64,000 bases of DNA from assembly GCA_030524675.1 (NCBI GenBank), contig JAUNGE010000007.1:1-64000 (forward strand). The letters run 5' to 3'. The position numbers and the translations under genes are program-made. The notes under the pieces are model-generated. The model saw only the letters and a list, made by a program, of their open reading frames with translations. It did no database searches and was not told the origin of the DNA. Below are positions 31,777-40,430 of this stretch, in pieces. This DNA is from a bacterium. Lineage in GTDB: Bacteria > Bacillota > Clostridia > Lachnospirales > Lachnospiraceae. Each line of letters starts with the position of its first letter. The stretch's first letter is position 1.

Positions 31777-33039
31777 ATGGCACAGGATGATTTAAAGATT
31801 GGTGAACAGCTTTCCAAGGATTTGAAAGAAGCAGTGGAAAGCATGGATTTCAGTAAATTTAGTGAGACTGTTTCGGATACTGTGAATCTGACGCTTCGGG
31901 AGACGAAAGAGCGGATGGAGCGAAGGACGCAGGAGTTTGGAAGAAACAGAGGACCAGCTCCAGAGCAGAGAAGAAATACTGGCGTATATGGCACTGCTGC
32001 GCAGGCAGACCCATGGACCGAGCATCTGCGTCCGAGGGATGAGATACGACCTGTGAATCAGAGCAAGCAAAGGCAGCTGCCGCCTAAGGTGAAAAGTGTT
32101 GTGAAGACCCGCCCGCAGGGGCGCGCTGCCGGTATTTTGTGCACGATATTTGGTGGAATGGGACTGTTTGGATGTGTCCTTACAACGATGTTTGTCATTA
32201 TGGGAGTGGCGATTACACAGCCTGATTTTGCAGTCGGCGCCTCCATGATAGGTCTTTTTGTGGTACTCACAGTGGCGTTTGCACTTCTCATGGGTGTGGG
32301 TATTCACTATAACCGCAAAAATAGCCGTCTTTCTCTGTATGCGAGATATATGAGAGGGAAAGAGTTTATTACATTCAAAGAACTGGCAGGACGAACCGGA
32401 AAGACAGAAGATTTTCTGGCAAAGGATATCAAAAAAATGTTGGAGTGCGGTATGTTTCCAGGGAGCCGCATGGACGAAGAACAGACCTGTCTGATGTTCA
32501 CGGATGAGGCATACAAGCAGTATCAGGAGGCAAGGCAGGCATATGCCATCCGCCAGGAGGAGGAAAAACGCCTTGCATTGATTCAGGAAGAGGAAGAAAA
32601 GGCCCTCTCGGATTCGGCAGAACTGAAAGCGATGATTGAGCGCGGCGATGAATTCCTGAAAAAAATCCGAGAGGCGAACGATGGAATTCCAGGCGTGGAG
32701 ATTTCCAGAAAAATCGACAATCTGGAAACCATCATCCGCCAGATTTTCAAGGCAATTCGGGAAAATCCAGATGAGATTGACGAGATGGATAAATTTATGG
32801 AGTACTATCTGCCAACTACGGTGAAGCTTCTGGAGACTTACAGGCGGTTTGACCAGGTGGCGTCGCCTGGAGAGAATATCTTATCTGCAAAGCAGGAGAT
32901 TGAGAAGACGCTGGATACCATTGAGAGGGCATTTTTGAGTCTTTTGGATGATTTGTACCAGAACAGCGCGTTTGATGCGGAGGCGGATGCCGCCGTGCTG
33001 AAGACGATGCTGGAGCAGGAAGGGCTTGTGAAGCATTAG
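31777..33039 (+). CDS. xpaC: XpaC-family protein (5-bromo-4-chloroindolyl phosphate hydrolysis)
   Basis: 420 residues. The ATG at 31777 with GGGAG upstream is used; the open frame extends 14 codons into the repeat region. The N-terminal 110 residues are polar. Two membrane spans lie near 115-170 (GILCTIFGGMGLFGCVL, then a Gly-rich span). The rest is a helical cytoplasmic domain with an acidic/glutamine coiled coil (about 245-300). XpaC proteins nearly always occur beside TelA, as here. Their biochemical role is unknown; a part in envelope stress or toxic-anion resistance is proposed for the pair. Confidence 0.85.
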   Translation: MAQDDLKIGEQLSKDLKEAVESMDFSKFSETVSDTVNLTLRETKERMERRTQEFGRNRGPAPEQRRNTGVYGTAAQADPWTEHLRPRDEIRPVNQSKQRQLPPKVKSVVKTRPQGRAAGILCTIFGGMGLFGCVLTTMFVIMGVAITQPDFAVGASMIGLFVVLTVAFALLMGVGIHYNRKNSRLSLYARYMRGKEFITFKELAGRTGKTEDFLAKDIKKMLECGMFPGSRMDEEQTCLMFTDEAYKQYQEARQAYAIRQEEEKRLALIQEEEEKALSDSAELKAMIERGDEFLKKIREANDGIPGVEISRKIDNLETIIRQIFKAIRENPDEIDEMDKFMEYYLPTTVKLLETYRRFDQVASPGENILSAKQEIEKTLDTIERAFLSLLDDLYQNSAFDAEADAAVLKTMLEQEGLVKH

Positions 33040-33133
33040 AAGTATTAGAGATATTTAGAAATGAGAGTCTGAAAATGCAGAATATGTATGAAAGTTGTGG
33101 CATGAAAAAAGGAAAATCAGGAGGAGAAGAAAC

Positions 33134-34504
33134 ATGGGAAATGGATTAGATGAAATGGAAGCTATGCTGCGGGAGGCGCAGAGTCTGAGTTTGAATCTGG
33201 AACCGGAGCCGCCGAAACCACAGCCGCAGCCGGTACCGCAGCCGCAGGCACAGGCGCCGAATTCTGCTGAAACAGCCACAGCCAGTGCTACGGCAGCAGG
33301 CACAGGGTATGTGATGGAGGGCGCTCTGGCAAAAGAAGTAGAAAATCCGGCATATGCCACGGTTTCAATGGAGCTGACTCCAGAGCCGGAACTTCCGGCG
33401 GAGTCAAAAGAGGAGGCGGAAGCAAGGAAAGAACTGGAAAAGCTGATGTCTGCCAGAAGAGAGCTGGAGACGCTGGAAGCGGTTTTGACGCCTGCAGAGC
33501 AGAAACAGGTGCATGATTTTTCCCAGAAGATTGATTTGACAAACAGTAATATGGTGCTGCAGTATGGTGTCGGCGCACAGAAAAAGATTGCAGACTTTTC
33601 CGAGACAGCTCTGGCGAACGTACGCACAAAAGACCTGGGCGAGATTGGACAGATGCTCGGCGAGGTAGTCGGACAGCTCAAGAGCATTGACGAGGAGGAA
33701 GAGGAGAAAGGAATTTTTGGATTCTTCAAGAAAAATACGCGCAAACTGAGCGATATGAAGATGAAATATGAGAAAGCAGAAGTCAATGTAAACCGCATCT
33801 GCAAGGCTCTGGAGGGGCACCAGATTACACTTCTCAAGGATGCGGCTCTGTTAGATAAAATGTATAAGTTAAATACCGTATACTTTAAAGAGCTGACGAT
33901 GTATATTTTAGCCGGAAAACGCAAACTCCTGGAGACGAGAGAGAATGAGCTTCCGGCACTGGTTGAGACGGCGAAGCGCACGGGACTGGCTGAGGACGTG
34001 CAGAAAGTCAACGATTTGACAAACCTCTGCCAGCGCTTTGAGAAGAAGCTGTATGACCTGGAGCTGACTCGTCAGGTATCTTTGCAGATGGCGCCGCAGA
34101 TTCGTATGATTCAGAACAACGATACGACAATGGCTGAGAAAATTCAATCCACGATTGTCAACACAATTCCGCTCTGGAAGAGCCAGATGGTGTTGGCTGT
34201 CGGCCTGGAACATTCTACGCAGGCTGCAAAGGCACAGCGTCAGGTTTCTGATATGACGAACGAGCTGCTCAAGAAGAATGCAGAGACCTTGAAACTGGCG
34301 ACTGTGGAGACTGCAAAAGAGTCTGAGAGGGGCATTATTGATATCGAGACATTAAAAGCTACCAATGCCAGCCTGATTTCCACACTGGATGAAGTGGTGA
34401 AGATTCAGGAAGATGGAAGAAACAAGCGCCGCGCTGCAGAAGCCGAGCTGGCGAAGATGGAAGACGACCTGAAGAAGAAAATGCTGGAGATGAGCAGAAG
34501 ATAA
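33134..34504 (+). CDS. telA: TelA-family toxic anion resistance protein
   Basis: 456 residues; the ATG at 33134 has GGAGGAG nine bases upstream. After a short helix comes a Pro/Gln/Ala-rich linker (about 20-75) and then a long all-helical TelA domain (about 100-455), including DEEEEEKGIFGFFKK near 195. There is no membrane segment. TelA was linked to tellurite and lantibiotic resistance in other bacteria, by unknown means. It is in an operon with xpaC 94 bases upstream and ends in a terminator. Confidence 0.88.
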   Translation: MGNGLDEMEAMLREAQSLSLNLEPEPPKPQPQPVPQPQAQAPNSAETATASATAAGTGYVMEGALAKEVENPAYATVSMELTPEPELPAESKEEAEARKELEKLMSARRELETLEAVLTPAEQKQVHDFSQKIDLTNSNMVLQYGVGAQKKIADFSETALANVRTKDLGEIGQMLGEVVGQLKSIDEEEEEKGIFGFFKKNTRKLSDMKMKYEKAEVNVNRICKALEGHQITLLKDAALLDKMYKLNTVYFKELTMYILAGKRKLLETRENELPALVETAKRTGLAEDVQKVNDLTNLCQRFEKKLYDLELTRQVSLQMAPQIRMIQNNDTTMAEKIQSTIVNTIPLWKSQMVLAVGLEHSTQAAKAQRQVSDMTNELLKKNAETLKLATVETAKESERGIIDIETLKATNASLISTLDEVVKIQEDGRNKRRAAEAELAKMEDDLKKKMLEMSRR

Positions 34505-34540
34505 CGCGAATGTCGCGTGTAGGGTTTCGCTTTGGTTTGA

Positions 34541-34586
34541 ATGTTGCCAAACAGGCATCACTGGTGTCTGTTTTGGCAACATTTTT
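34541..34586 (+). terminator. Terminator of the xpaC-telA operon
   Basis: ATGTTGCCAAA.CAG pairs with CTG.TTTTGGCAACAT then five T. Confidence 0.85.
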
Positions 34587-34662
34587 ATAATTAACCAGCC
34601 AGAAAGCCTATGACCTTTTAGGTCGTGGGATGAATGGCATCATGGTGATATATATATTTTAC
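34587..34662 (+). mobile_element. Solo IS605-type left end
   Basis: 76 bases match the reverse complement of 191-266 at 72 positions, including the subterminal hairpin (CCTATGACC - TTTTA - GGTCGTGGG). After TATATATTTTAC the similarity ends and no tnpB follows. It is either a decayed element or a palindrome-associated short element mobilised by a transposase in trans. Confidence 0.75.
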
Positions 34663-34670
34663 AATAAAAC

Positions 34671-34713
34671 AGGATACAGCTTGGAAGGAGGGGTAAGCTG
34701 TATCCTGCTTTTT
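34671..34713 (+). terminator. Perfect 12-bp hairpin with T tract
   Basis: AGGATACAGCTT pairs exactly with AAGCTGTATCCT around a 12-base G-rich loop, followed by GCTTTTTAG. No gene on the plus strand precedes it directly, so it may end a short RNA or the 34901 minus-strand transcript is bordered by it. Confidence 0.6.
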
Positions 34714-34900
34714 AGGGTTATGGGTTTTTTGCTCAAAGTATAGAAGGGGAATCTGTACTTTGGAAACTATATGCGTTATGTGAGGGGACACATAACATAA
34801 AAAGTGGGGTTTGTTGACCGATACATTACATTCGGCTAAATTACATATATACGGTTCGGTAATTCGTCTTATTTTGAAATCGCATCGGATGATGATTCCA

Positions 34901-34993
34901 TTACAGCTGAGAAACAGCCATCCAGGCTTCGATTTCATCTAATGTTTCATTCTTGACAATCCAGTTTTTGGCCATCCAGTTTAATAATTTCAT
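34901..34993 (-). CDS. 30-residue Trp-rich peptide gene
   Basis: A mini-gene: ATG at 34993, an AAAAGGAG ribosome binding site eight bases upstream and a TAA at 34901. The peptide starts MKLLNWMAKNWIVKN and ends DEIEAWMAVSQL. Three Trp residues and alternating Lys/hydrophobic then acidic residues suggest an amphipathic helix. A promoter (TTGATT-16-TATAAT) lies 88-115 bases upstream. No exporter, processing enzyme or toxin gene is adjacent. It might be a signalling peptide, a small membrane-active peptide or a leader peptide; I do not recognise it. Confidence 0.55.
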   Translation of the reverse strand: MKLLNWMAKNWIVKNETLDEIEAWMAVSQL

Positions 34994-35080
34994 AAAATCA
35001 ACTCCTTTTACTTAGAAATATATTTCTGGTAAGTATTGACTGGTAGGAATAAGAAGCTTTCCAACTTCTTATGCTATTAT

Positions 35081-35108
35081 ATTATACAAAAAGTGTAAAA
35101 GGAATCAA
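35081..35108 (-). promoter_or_regulatory. Promoter of the 30-residue peptide gene
   Basis: Minus-strand TTGATT (35103-35108) and TATAAT (35081-35086) are 16 bases apart. Between it and the start lies a small AAGAAG/CTTCTT hairpin. Confidence 0.55.
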
Positions 35109-35335
35109 GCGGTGGAATTCATAAGAATTTTTTTCAAAAAAGGAGGAAAATAGACAAAATATACAAATTGCACTTTGCATTTTGTGCATTTTGCTTATAA
35201 ATGAAAAGCGAAAAAGTCAATTTTTTTCCATTGAAAGACAAAAAATGACTTTTTGAAAGAAGACTTTCAGATGAAACGTATTGCATATATTTTGAATTTT
35301 TATACTATGTTTATGATTTTTTTATATTTATACAT
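35109..35335. other. AT-rich intergenic stretch
   Basis: No ORF with a start signal was found. The only structure seen is a nine-bp inverted repeat AAAAAGTCA/TGACTTTTT at about 35208-35254. Confidence 0.5.
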
Positions 35336-35380
35336 AAAAAGGATATCCGGTTTTATAGGGAAGACCGGATATCCTTTTTT
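35336..35380. terminator. Bidirectional terminator behind purF
   Basis: AAAAAGGATATCCGGT pairs with ACCGGATATCCTTTTT. It has T tracts on both strands. Two small hairpins (CATGCTCTAAAGCATG and GTTCTATTAGAAC) stand between it and the gene. Confidence 0.8.
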
Positions 35381-35478
35381 CATGCTCTAAAGCATGTGTT
35401 CTATTAGAACTTGTTTATGATGAGTTTATTTATGATGTGGAATCAAAGGTATTTTAACTTCGTGCAGACATCTTTGTA

Positions 35479-36945
35479 TTATTTATGGCTGCAGGTTCCA
35501 CAGTTGCCGCTGCAGGAAGAGGAGCATCCTTTTCCGTTCCAGCAGTAGGTACAAACGTTCTCTGCCGGAAGTCCGATGGAGGCAATCAGGTCATCCAGAC
35601 GGTGGAAGCGAAGAGTGGTAAAGTTCAGTTTCTTTCGGATTTCTTCCAGCATTTCTTTGTAATTCTGGCTGTCAGGATTTGCATAATCTGCCAGCAGTTC
35701 ATCAGATACCGTGTCGCCCTCGCGCTCACGAATGACACGTCTTGTAATCAAATCCAGTTCCGATTTGGAGCGGGAGAAGTTTAAGAACGGGCAGCCAAAC
35801 AGAAGCGGCGGACATGCCGGACGAATATGCACTTCTTTGGCACCGCTGTTGTACAGGAACTCGGTCGTCTCACCAAGCTGTGTGCCGCGCACGATGGAGT
35901 CATCAATCAGAAGCAGACTGCGGTCACGAATCAGTGCATCAACCGGAATCAGTTTCATACGCGCAATCAGATTTCTCTGGGACTGATCCTGCGGCATAAA
36001 AGAACGCGGCCAGGTAGGTGTATATTTGATGAATGGACGTGCAAACGGAATACCGGACGCATTTGCATAGCCGATTGCATGGGCAGTACCGGAATCCGGC
36101 ACACCGGCAACCACATCCGCGTTGACTGTCGCACCATCTGCAAAGTCACGTTTTGCCAGCATTTCACCGCATTTATAGCGCATCATCTCGACATTGACGC
36201 CCTCATAGCTGGAAGTCGGATATCCATAGTATACCCAGAGGAAAGAACAGATCTGAAGCTGTTTTTCCGGCGCCTTGAGCTGCTCCATGCCATCTGCAGT
36301 CAGAGACACAATCTCACCAGGTCCCAGCTCATAATAGTCATGGTAGCCGAGATTGATGTAAGCAAAGTTCTCAAAAGAAACGCAGTGACCGTCCTCTTTT
36401 TTTCCGACAACCAGAGGAGTACGTCCCAGACGGTCGCGGCAGGCAATCAGATTGTCTTTTGTCATCAGAAGAATAGTCATGGAACCATCGATCATCTTCT
36501 GAGCAAATTCCAGACCTTCCTTGAAGGAAGACTGCTGATTGATCAATGCTGCCACAAGTTCTGTGGAATTGATGCGTCCGCCGCTCATCTCCAAGAAATG
36601 TGTGTGACCTTTTTCGTAAGCGAGCTTCAGAAGTTCTTCTTCATTGTTGATTTTGCCGACTGTGGTGATTGCGTAGCTTCCCAGGTGGGACTGGATTAAC
36701 AGAGGCTGCGGCTCATTGTCAGAAATACAGCCAATACCCATATTTCCTTCCAGCTCTGCCACGTCTTTTTCAAATTTTGTACGGAAAGGGGAATTCTCAA
36801 TGTTATGAATGCTTCGGTTGAAACCGTCTGGTCCATACGTAGCCATACCGCCGCGTCTGGTTCCCAGGTGGGAATGGTAGTCAATTCCGAAAAATAAGTC
36901 CAAAGTACAGTTCTTCTTAGATACAACGCCAAAAATACCGCCCAT
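35479..36945 (-). CDS. purF: PurF-like amidophosphoribosyltransferase paralogue lacking the catalytic Cys
   Basis: 488 residues. PurF makes phosphoribosylamine from PRPP and glutamine, the first step of purine synthesis. The phosphoribosyltransferase half is intact (PRPP loop LLLIDDSIVRGTQ near 342; VAGVPDSG near 285). The N-terminal Ntn glutaminase fold is kept too (HLGTRRGGMATYG, GSYAITTVG), but the sequence begins MGGIFGVV where active enzymes have CGIFG after processing. The nucleophile cysteine is Gly, and the start is fixed by AAGGAG upstream. The C-terminus carries a Cys-rich tail (YCWNGKGCSSSCSGNCGTC), which together with upstream Cys could bind a cluster or metal. It may use ammonia, or do something else. 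It stands alone, not in a pur operon. Confidence 0.85.
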   Translation of the reverse strand: MGGIFGVVSKKNCTLDLFFGIDYHSHLGTRRGGMATYGPDGFNRSIHNIENSPFRTKFEKDVAELEGNMGIGCISDNEPQPLLIQSHLGSYAITTVGKINNEEELLKLAYEKGHTHFLEMSGGRINSTELVAALINQQSSFKEGLEFAQKMIDGSMTILLMTKDNLIACRDRLGRTPLVVGKKEDGHCVSFENFAYINLGYHDYYELGPGEIVSLTADGMEQLKAPEKQLQICSFLWVYYGYPTSSYEGVNVEMMRYKCGEMLAKRDFADGATVNADVVAGVPDSGTAHAIGYANASGIPFARPFIKYTPTWPRSFMPQDQSQRNLIARMKLIPVDALIRDRSLLLIDDSIVRGTQLGETTEFLYNSGAKEVHIRPACPPLLFGCPFLNFSRSKSELDLITRRVIREREGDTVSDELLADYANPDSQNYKEMLEEIRKKLNFTTLRFHRLDDLIASIGLPAENVCTYCWNGKGCSSSCSGNCGTCSHK

Positions 36946-37284
36946 GTGTTTCTACTCCTTTTGTTTGTGTGCTTGCTTGTACGTATCCGTTTTGGGTATG
37001 TGGATTTGTGGATTACGTACTGTTTTTTGTGAATCGTGAAATAATAAAATGTGAGATAGCAGATATCAGTATCAGGTTTCCCCTCACTGTGGCTTTTATA
37101 ACTGGATATCAGTATCTGCAACAGATGAAACAAATCTGAAAAAAATCAATTCTATAGTACCATATATTAGCGAATCAGAACAATAGAAAATATATATTAA
37201 ATTTTCTAATAAAAATTGGAGATATTTGTGGAGGTTGGCAGAACTGTGACTTCAATGAAATTGCGATTCGATAATGAACCTATT

Positions 37285-37872
37285 TTACGATTGCATCATA
37301 TGAACACTTTCCAATATCTTCACGATCAGTTCCCGATATTGTTCATAAGTTTCTTTTTTTACTGTCGCACATGCACCATAAGAACCGCCCATACCAATTC
37401 CTTCTGTATATCCATTTTCATAATAAGCTAAAACCTGCATCCATGTTTGCCCTTCGATTTCTAATGCCTCTGTAATTATTGTTCCTGTAATACCAGAAAC
37501 ATTCACAATCTCATCTTCTTCTCCGGACACCAACCAAAAAGGCCCTCCATCACGAGACATGGAGTCGAAAATTACAATACCTTCTTCTCCTCCATAGGCA
37601 TTTACAGGCCCCTCTTTCCCGTAGATGTAAAGAATAATTGTTTTTTCTGGATCACATTCGGTTGTTTTTGTTGCTGGATGCCATGTTTCTTCTTTTATAG
37701 TCCATTGAGACGGATATTGGAATATAAAATCATATTCTTCACTTTCGTATAAGGTATCTAGTTCCAAAGGTTGTTTCGTTTGGCTAATGCTATCTTCTTT
37801 TTGATTGCATGATATCAGAAGAAACGATATTATAAGTAGGTTAATAATGACGAAAATTGTATATTTTTTCAT
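37285..37872 (-). CDS. Predicted lipoprotein
   Basis: 195 residues. A signal peptide ends LLISC with the lipid Cys at 22. The start has GTAAGGAG eight bases upstream. The mature part begins with a short polar linker and then an alpha/beta domain (YDFIFQYPSQWTIKEE near 49) that looks like the PsbP/DUF1795-type fold seen in many small Firmicute lipoproteins. No enzyme motif is seen. It is monocistronic and lies at the border of the AT-rich island. Confidence 0.78.
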   Translation of the reverse strand: MKKYTIFVIINLLIISFLLISCNQKEDSISQTKQPLELDTLYESEEYDFIFQYPSQWTIKEETWHPATKTTECDPEKTIILYIYGKEGPVNAYGGEEGIVIFDSMSRDGGPFWLVSGEEDEIVNVSGITGTIITEALEIEGQTWMQVLAYYENGYTEGIGMGGSYGACATVKKETYEQYRELIVKILESVHMMQS

Positions 37873-37889
37873 AATGTGCTCCTTACCCT

Positions 37890-38555
37890 TTGCGGAAAAA
37901 TGTATATTTTTTTAGTTTAAATAACCATATCACAGATGATTAAAGTGTGCAATATGTAATGCGTATATAGATATTTGTAAGTAATTTGGTAAAAGTGTAA
38001 GATGAATTTAAAATAAAATCTGTAAAATGGCAGACACTGTTAAGACTGTAAAAGTAGGCTGTCTGTCAAGCAGGATTTAAAATAGTCTATCGTGTAAATG
38101 TGATAGACTATTTTTCTGTATCTCAATAGTGGAACAGAAGTAATCATTTAGAAGTTTTTTAAATTTTGAAAACTGCATAAATACTCACTTTTTTAATTGT
38201 GTAAAGTCCGCAAACTCAAGGGGCATGTATAGTTATATTAAAACCCTCGAAAATATGGTTCTAAATGTCCACACAAAACATAATAAATTAAAATGCATTT
38301 ATTATATCCGACTCAGATAACTGTTGTTAAAGGTGAATGTAATGTTTTATATCAGAGATGGATACTTTTGAATCATAAACAACATACTTTTTCCATTTTT
38401 TCAAGCCTCAAAGTTATCTTGTGCTATTATAAAAGATGATTGTTTAATGATGTAACTTAAAAATATACAATTATTATGTATGTATTCACCAAAAATGTAA
38501 TAATATATAATTTAGTGATATTTGTTATACATGATTCACAAAAAATGCAGATTGC
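37890..38555. other. AT-rich gap at the left edge of the helicase island
   Basis: About 670 bases without a supportable gene. It holds the terminator at 38079-38115 and short AT-rich runs. The base composition drops sharply compared with the flanking genes, as expected at the edge of a transferred segment; no att site or tRNA was seen. Confidence 0.5.
38079..38115 (+). terminator. Rho-independent terminator
   Basis: AAAATAGTCTATC pairs with GATAGACTATTTT around a ten-base loop, followed by TTC. It could work in both directions and insulates the operon starting at 38631. Confidence 0.7.
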
Positions 38556-38584
38556 TTTACAAATGAATATAAAAATGATACAAT
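38556..38584 (+). promoter_or_regulatory. Promoter of the five-gene helicase operon
   Basis: TTTACA (38556-38561) and TACAAT (38579-38584) are 17 bases apart, 47 bases ahead of the first start codon. Confidence 0.65.
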
Positions 38585-38630
38585 AATAGATGATTATGTT
38601 ATTATAAATACTTAATGAAAGGAAATTCTT

Positions 38631-38909
38631 ATGGTTAATAAAGGAAAAGCTATAACCATTGCGATAAGCAGTTTATTAGTAATAGGCTCAGCCACTGTAG
38701 GAAGAAGAACAGCTGTCAAAAAAAAGAAATTTAAAACTGACAAAGCAATGGCGCTAACGCCTGGTTCTGATAAAGCCAAAAAAGATGTTTACGAGATGGG
38801 CACCAAAATTCACGTCCCCATTTACAATAACAAAGATATTCTATCTAAGATAAAAGTGGTAGATGACAGCGCTAGCGCATCTACTTCTACAGGAGATACG
38901 GATAAATGA
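38631..38909 (+). CDS. Small membrane-anchored or secreted protein (operon gene 1)
   Basis: 92 residues, not recognised. Residues 7-24 are a hydrophobic helix (AITIAISSLLVIGSATVG) that may be a membrane anchor, followed by a strongly basic stretch (RRTAVKKKKFK) and a polar tail rich in Ser/Thr/Asp. The start has AAAGGAAA upstream. Its TGA overlaps the ATG of the winged-helix gene (ATGA), so the two are translationally coupled. The role is unknown; placement at the head of the operon suggests a sensor or effector at the membrane. Confidence 0.72.
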   Translation: MVNKGKAITIAISSLLVIGSATVGRRTAVKKKKFKTDKAMALTPGSDKAKKDVYEMGTKIHVPIYNNKDILSKIKVVDDSASASTSTGDTDK

Positions 38910-39922
38910 CTAAAAAGATTGAAATATATATTCCAGTATATAAAGCTCATGTACTATGTCATTCAGAATTGCTGGACAGTTTAGGGGATTTTACAAAATT
39001 TATATTATGGAGTATAGGACACAAGAAAACTATTTCTCAGATAAACCAGGTAGTGAAATTGGGCGATGAAATAATAAAAGATGAAATAAAGGATTTACAG
39101 CGATATGGTATTCTTGATAAAAATGATTACTCGCACCTGACAGAGCTTGGTCTTGAATATTTTTCTTTAATAGAGTGTTTTGAGAATCTTAAAAACAATG
39201 GTATCAGGTGTATTATAGAGCTTTTCAAGGGACAGGTTGTTCCTGACAAAAATATAGCCTTTTACGATAAATCTAACCTTCCTGAAAATGCCTTGGTGCT
39301 GGAGCAGAGAGTCTCTGAAATTTTTATGCTCAACAACAATTATGAAAATTCATTTGATGTGGCCAAAAGAGAGCTGACTCAAAGTGGTCTCTTAAGCAGC
39401 AAATATATAGATAAAATCTATACGTCAATGAAAATTGACAAAAAGGAAAATATATATGCAAAATATATAATTTACTCATATGAAGGAGATATGTATGCTG
39501 AGCATGTTGATTTGCACATCGGTATTCCAATGGGAATATATACATACAAAAAATACTATACCTGCCTTGACCAGTACAGAACTGTATTGTTTACTTTAAA
39601 GAAGTTGAGAGATTATGATATTCAGATGTTATCAGAAAAAGCTCTTGATATTGTTGATGCTTACAGTGAAGAATGTAATGAAAGTAAATTTATTGTACAT
39701 ATGGACTTATATTCTAAAACACCTGTTTCAAATGCGGATAAGATCATTCTAAGGCCTAAAAATGCTTTTGATTATGTATTACCCAGTGAAAAAATCAGGA
39801 TTTCCTTTGAGAATGTTAAGGATATGAGATTTGAGGAAGAAGCATATAATAGTTTATATGCTTTTGGGATTGCAAACTGCAGCGGTGATTTTGAAAAAAC
39901 AGAGGAGAGTGTGAATACGTAA
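38906..39922 (+). CDS. Winged-helix protein of unknown family (operon gene 2)
   Basis: 338 residues. Residues about 28-90 look like a winged helix (FTKFILWSIGHKKTISQI, then EIIKDEIKDLQRYGIL and a HLTELGLEYF wing). The next 250 residues are alpha/beta without a domain I know; ten or so Tyr-rich strands (about 185-225) suggest a beta sandwich. No catalytic motif is evident. It overlaps gene 1 by four bases and ends one base before gene 3. It could be a DNA-binding specificity or regulatory subunit for the helicase encoded by gene 5. Confidence 0.75.
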   Translation: MTKKIEIYIPVYKAHVLCHSELLDSLGDFTKFILWSIGHKKTISQINQVVKLGDEIIKDEIKDLQRYGILDKNDYSHLTELGLEYFSLIECFENLKNNGIRCIIELFKGQVVPDKNIAFYDKSNLPENALVLEQRVSEIFMLNNNYENSFDVAKRELTQSGLLSSKYIDKIYTSMKIDKKENIYAKYIIYSYEGDMYAEHVDLHIGIPMGIYTYKKYYTCLDQYRTVLFTLKKLRDYDIQMLSEKALDIVDAYSEECNESKFIVHMDLYSKTPVSNADKIILRPKNAFDYVLPSEKIRISFENVKDMRFEEEAYNSLYAFGIANCSGDFEKTEESVNT

Positions 39923-39923
39923 A

Positions 39924-40427
39924 ATGCGCAAAAGAAAAATTTTTGTTTTGACTGAAGAATTGTTAGGCGAAACGATTAACATGCGCGGAATGGATACAAC
40001 AAGTATATGCTTAAAGGCTGCATTTGAAAGTATTGAAACTGGCGCTGATTTGTGTGCTTACCTTGTGCAGCGACGAAACAAAAGAAAAATAAAAGAAAAT
40101 TTAGATGAGGAAGCCAATGCTCAAATAGAAAACAACACGTTGTCTAATCAAATAGAAATACAAGAATTAAAACAGAATCTTAAAACATATAAGGAGGAAA
40201 TTAAAGAAAATAATAATAATTACAAAGCTGTATGGAATACAATTATGAAAGTTTCTCAGCAACTCAATCAAGTTATAGATTTTGTTAAAGCGGAAAAAAA
40301 GGAACTCTCAGCGACAGAAGAATTAATAAAAAGCAATAAAAAGCTGATATCAGAAATAGATGAGTGGCTTCGCACAAGTACAAAAAATTATATTAATATT
40401 ATGGACAAATATCAAACAGGAGGTTAA
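39924..40427 (+). CDS. Coiled-coil protein (operon gene 3)
   Basis: 167 residues. The first 60 residues form a compact helical segment with two Cys (TSICLKAAFESIETGADLC), then a long charged coiled coil (about 65-165, with EIQELKQNLKTYKEEIKENN). It is one base downstream of gene 2 and three bases upstream of gene 4. There is no enzymatic motif. It probably mediates assembly with the similarly helical gene 4 product. Confidence 0.72.
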   Translation: MRKRKIFVLTEELLGETINMRGMDTTSICLKAAFESIETGADLCAYLVQRRNKRKIKENLDEEANAQIENNTLSNQIEIQELKQNLKTYKEEIKENNNNYKAVWNTIMKVSQQLNQVIDFVKAEKKELSATEELIKSNKKLISEIDEWLRTSTKNYINIMDKYQTGG

Positions 40428-40430
40428 ATC

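Noticed and set aside
35827-36699. 290-codon plus-strand ORF inside purF
   Set aside because: Antisense to the PurF paralogue, with no recognisable domain or ribosome binding site.
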